A stretch of 64,000 nt of DNA, from assembly GCA_965247975.1 (NCBI GenBank), contig OZ252050.1, positions 3,224,001-3,288,000 of the forward strand, written 5' to 3'. The number at the start of each line of letters is the position of its first letter. The stretch's first letter is position 1. Shown piece by piece: positions 61,035-64,000 of this stretch. The position numbers were made by a program, and so were the translations under genes. The notes beneath the pieces are model-generated. The model searched no databases, was not told where the DNA came from, and saw only the letters and a program-made list of their open reading frames with translations. The stretch is from Taishania sp965247975 (GTDB lineage: Bacteria; Bacteroidota; Bacteroidia; Flavobacteriales_D; Crocinitomicaceae).

Positions 61035-64000
61035 TTACTTTTTCAACATTTCTTGAACAGCTCTAATTAATTGTTCATCAATGCCCTTTGAGAATTTTTG
61101 ATAATCATTTTTCACCAAAATATCTGGTTGCAATTCATGATTTTCTACCAAATATCCTTCATTAACAGCGCGCATTCCAACTTGTGGAATTCCAAAATAA
61201 GTGGATCCATCTATCATCGTCTCCCACCAAACTGCCGTTCCTGTTCCTGGTACTGGCATTCCAATCAATGGTCCTATTCCCAAAGCTTTGTACGTGTAAG
61301 GAAATAAATGCGCGTCGGAATAATTTCCTTCGCTCATTAAGACACACGAAGGTTTTTGCCATTTCCAAATCGGTTCGCCTCCCATGTTTTTCTGACCTCT
61401 TGGCTCAAATTGCATGTACATTTTTCCGCTCAAAAAAGTGGCTAAATCGTCGTGTAACCATCCGCCTCCATTGAATCGCGTATCGATGATCAACGCTTCT
61501 TTTTTGTTGTATTTCCCTAAAGCTTTGTCAAATAATTTACGGAAACTTTCAGAATCCATTCCTTCGATGTGAACATAACCCAAGCGTCCGTTTGATGCAC
61601 TATCCACCACAAATTCACAACGTTTCATCCAGCGCTCATACGCCAAATAATTTTCTTCCCAAAACGAAATTGGGGTAACCACTTCACTCCAAGTCTCTCC
61701 AGAATCTGGATTTTTATAACTCAAAAGCACTTTCTTTCCTACTTTTCTATTGAAAAGCGGGAAATAATTTTGATTCTTCAAAATGGGCTCGCCGTCCACT
61801 TTTTCAATGATCGTTCCTGCTTTTACTTTTGTAGAGTGCAACAGCAAAGGACTTTTGTCCATGATTTCTGCAATTTTCAATCCATCGCCAGCGTAGTTTT
61901 CGTCGTAAAAACAACCTAAAACGCCAGTTACATCGGCATCTTTAATTCGTTTTCTGTAACCTGCACCCGTGTGCGAAGCGTTCAATTCTCCCAATAATTC
62001 AGACAACAATTCTTCAAAATCATAGCCGTTATTGATTGATTTCAATTTCGGTTCATATTCTTTTTTGTAAAAATCCCAGTCTACTCCATGCAAATCTTCT
62101 ACATAAAATTTCTCACGCACTTGACGCCATGCATGCTCAAACATATATGCGCGCTCGTCCGCTGTATTTAAACGCATTTCGCCATTTACAGGCACTGGTT
62201 TCGGCGTGGCGGTCGCAATTTCAAATTTTACTATCGCGTCGTTATTGTCTAAGAATAAATGCTTCTCGTCTTTGTCAAAAACCAAGCTTGAACCGTTCGT
62301 TCCCATTTTTGAAATCAACTTCGTTTCTTCGGTTTTAAATTTGGTAGACCACAAGTCATACCCTTTGTCAAAATTGGTAAAATAGTACATTTCTGTAGCT
62401 TCCTTATTCACCACAAAATCAGATAAATTCGAAGAATACATCGTCAAACGCACTTTGCGGTCTTGTAAGCCATCCAAATCAACAGTAATTGGTTTAATCG
62501 GTTCTTTTTCTTCCTTTTCGTCTTTTTTCTTTCCTTTTGCTGGTTTTTCTTCTTCTTTTTTCTTGTCAGCTTCTTTTTTCGCTTCGTCTTCTGCTTCTTT
62601 CCAGAGTTTGTATTCTTCTTCGCTCAGCGTAAATTTGTAAAACGCATCTTTTGTCAAGAAAATCGCTTCAATGTCTCCCTGCGCTCCCCAGCTTCCGTGT
62701 GAACGCAAACCGTATTTATCCGTTCCGTAATAAACCATTTGACCGTCCATCGCAAACTTAGGCATGTAACTTCCATAACCACTTTGTGTCAAATTAATCG
62801 GTTTTTCTTTTCCAGAGGCATTTACCAAGCCGATGTCTGTATTCCAGCGTTCAAATTCAAAAAATTGCACCAATAAATGTTTAGAATCTGGTGCCCAAGT
62901 GTAATATTGATCTCCATCGGAATAAGAATAATTGCTACTTCCAGCCATCACTTCACGGCTCACTTTCGATTTCAAATTCAAGACATGAAGGGCAGTTCTA
63001 TTTTGCAAATAAGCAACTTCTTCACCATCCGGAGAATACTTTGGATCAAACGTTTCTTCGCCATTCGCTACTAATTCAGTTTCTGTTAAAAGAGTAGAAT
63101 TGTAAAAATATTTTTCGCTGTCGTTGGTTCTTTTTACTTCATAAATGTTCCAAGAATTTTTTCGTTCACTTGCAAACAAGAGTTTTTTACCATCTGGACT
63201 AAAGGATACATTTCGCTCTTGTCCAGCCGTTTCAGTGATTTGTTTGGTTGTTCCAAATTCCACTGAACTCACAAAAACATTTCCGCGTTGAATGAAGGCT
63301 ACTTCGTTTCCATCCGGCGAAACAGCAAATTCAGAAGCATTTGGACCCAGAGGTAAAATTTCTGATTCGTTGGTTACGTTGTCTTTCAACACAACAATTT
63401 CCAATTTTTTCAAGGTTCCATTTGTAAGCGTATAAATTTCGCCATGTTGGGTAAAACAAAGTGTTCCGTTTTGCGCCATGGTCAAGAATCGAACGGGATG
63501 CGATTTCAAATCGGTCAATTGTTTTTCATAGGCATTACCATTTAAATTTCCTTTCCAAACATTAAAATTCCCTGATTTTTCAGATAAGAAATAGAAATTT
63601 TGATTGTCGATAAAAATAGGATTGCGGTCTTCCCCTTTCCAATCGGTAATTTGCTTGTAGTTGTTGTTCTTTACATCAAAAAGTACAATATCTCTGGCAA
63701 CGGAAGATTCTTGGTGCTTTCTCCACGGATCTTCATAACCTTTCAAATCTTGAAAAATCCAGAAATTCCCATCGCTACTAATATTAATGGCTTCAGCAGG
63801 AATTGTTTGCTCCATTTTTTCGCGACCACCGGTGATGGATACTGAATAGATTTCACTCAAAAGTCCATACGGAAATTGCACCGAAGTTTTGGAATCCAAA
63901 CGTGCCGAAGTAAAGATAATTTTTGAGTCATCGGATGAAAAATCATTCGGATAATCATTTGAAGAATGAAAGGTCAAACGGGTTGGTGTTCCACCGTCTT
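61035..64000 (-). CDS. Tricorn-like S41 peptidase, 5' end beyond the window
   Basis: At least 988 residues; the frame is open to the window edge, reading DGGTPTRLTFHSSNDYP, so the start lies outside. Order: beta-propeller PD40 repeats (FSPDGKKLLFAS, YSPDGEEVAYLQ), a Lys/Glu-rich linker (~500), a tricorn C1-like domain, a PDZ region (SPLLLHSTKVKAGTIIEKVD) and an S41 protease domain with nucleophile Ser in EGNYSDAHLF and the supporting GRLGYVHIEGMD. It should degrade peptides, probably periplasmic or exported. No T9SS domain at the C-terminus. Confidence 0.92.
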   Translation of the reverse strand, partial: DGGTPTRLTFHSSNDYPNDFSSDDSKIIFTSARLDSKTSVQFPYGLLSEIYSVSITGGREKMEQTIPAEAINISSDGNFWIFQDLKGYEDPWRKHQESSVARDIVLFDVKNNNYKQITDWKGEDRNPIFIDNQNFYFLSEKSGNFNVWKGNLNGNAYEKQLTDLKSHPVRFLTMAQNGTLCFTQHGEIYTLTNGTLKKLEIVVLKDNVTNESEILPLGPNASEFAVSPDGNEVAFIQRGNVFVSSVEFGTTKQITETAGQERNVSFSPDGKKLLFASERKNSWNIYEVKRTNDSEKYFYNSTLLTETELVANGEETFDPKYSPDGEEVAYLQNRTALHVLNLKSKVSREVMAGSSNYSYSDGDQYYTWAPDSKHLLVQFFEFERWNTDIGLVNASGKEKPINLTQSGYGSYMPKFAMDGQMVYYGTDKYGLRSHGSWGAQGDIEAIFLTKDAFYKFTLSEEEYKLWKEAEDEAKKEADKKKEEEKPAKGKKKDEKEEKEPIKPITVDLDGLQDRKVRLTMYSSNLSDFVVNKEATEMYYFTNFDKGYDLWSTKFKTEETKLISKMGTNGSSLVFDKDEKHLFLDNNDAIVKFEIATATPKPVPVNGEMRLNTADERAYMFEHAWRQVREKFYVEDLHGVDWDFYKKEYEPKLKSINNGYDFEELLSELLGELNASHTGAGYRKRIKDADVTGVLGCFYDENYAGDGLKIAEIMDKSPLLLHSTKVKAGTIIEKVDGEPILKNQNYFPLFNRKVGKKVLLSYKNPDSGETWSEVVTPISFWEENYLAYERWMKRCEFVVDSASNGRLGYVHIEGMDSESFRKLFDKALGKYNKKEALIIDTRFNGGGWLHDDLATFLSGKMYMQFEPRGQKNMGGEPIWKWQKPSCVLMSEGNYSDAHLFPYTYKALGIGPLIGMPVPGTGTAVWWETMIDGSTYFGIPQVGMRAVNEGYLVENHELQPDILVKNDYQKFSKGIDEQLIRAVQEMLKK

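Overview
The window looks like the chromosome of a free-living member of the Bacteroidota, most likely order Flavobacteriales. The inference rests on low GC content, several type IX secretion (T9SS) C-terminal sorting domains, a class III glutamine synthetase, ATP-dependent PEP carboxykinase, DUF4494 and DUF6252 proteins, and promoters resembling TTTG-N19-21-TAnnTTTG. The window begins inside a LuxR-type regulator gene and ends inside a tricorn-like S41 protease gene.

Positions 464-10904 form an unusual RNA-repair island and are the most interesting part of the window. A WYL regulator fused to a PhyH-type 2-oxoglutarate oxygenase is divergent from rtcB (RNA ligase). After rtcB come an unrecognised ORF and two overlapping polymerase-beta-fold nucleotidyltransferases of the RlaP (RNA repair) type. 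The second of these is split by a -1 frameshift exactly at a T-TTA-AAA heptamer. Then comes a promoter, a 43-codon ORF and an intrinsic terminator. These are followed by a 1.1-kb array of eight tRNA-like genes, each with some defect: position 8 is not U, position 33 is C, the variable arm is lost, anticodon loops are expanded, or the anticodon stem is unpaired. Three 81-bp tandem repeats carrying a tRNA 3' end lie within the array.

The region 8040-8582 holds five copies of what I read as a new structured RNA module: GGTCAA-N7-TTACTTC paired through N7 with N7'-RATTACC. N7 differs in every copy but stays complementary to N7', with two G-U wobbles. In one copy the two halves are inserted in the anticodon arm of a tRNA in normal order. 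In the other four the halves are permuted around a T-arm or tRNA-like core, which implies circularly permuted tRNA-like RNAs opened at the anticodon. The series runs into a gene for a RING-like plus TerD-like protein. A 45-bp element (39/45 identical) occurs both in front of rtcB and in front of this second RNA series, so the two units are probably co-regulated, plausibly by the WYL protein. Near-identical GAGGTGCGATTA palindromes close the island on both sides.

The remainder is mostly ordinary chromosome. 11-24 kb carries a WG-repeat protein, HipBA, pckA, a DUF1003 protein, corA, an M42 peptidase, a YigZ protein, an SPFH protein, dnaA, a thioesterase and an arginase-family enzyme. 24-31 kb carries a patatin-like lipase, a GxxExxY protein, a response regulator, a 14-bp tandem repeat and glutamine synthetase III. 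31-48 kb is accessory: a Panacea antitoxin with its toxin, a decayed gene, four secreted or lipoprotein genes, a 2210-residue T9SS adhesin-like protein, a ParDE-like pair, another T9SS protein and an IS110-family insertion sequence next to a nested palindromic element. 48-64 kb carries an M16 peptidase, pdxH, DUF4494, a DUF4956/VTC pair, purT, an RlpA-like protein, several secreted proteins of unknown role, an OmpA/thrombospondin-3 protein and the truncated S41 protease.
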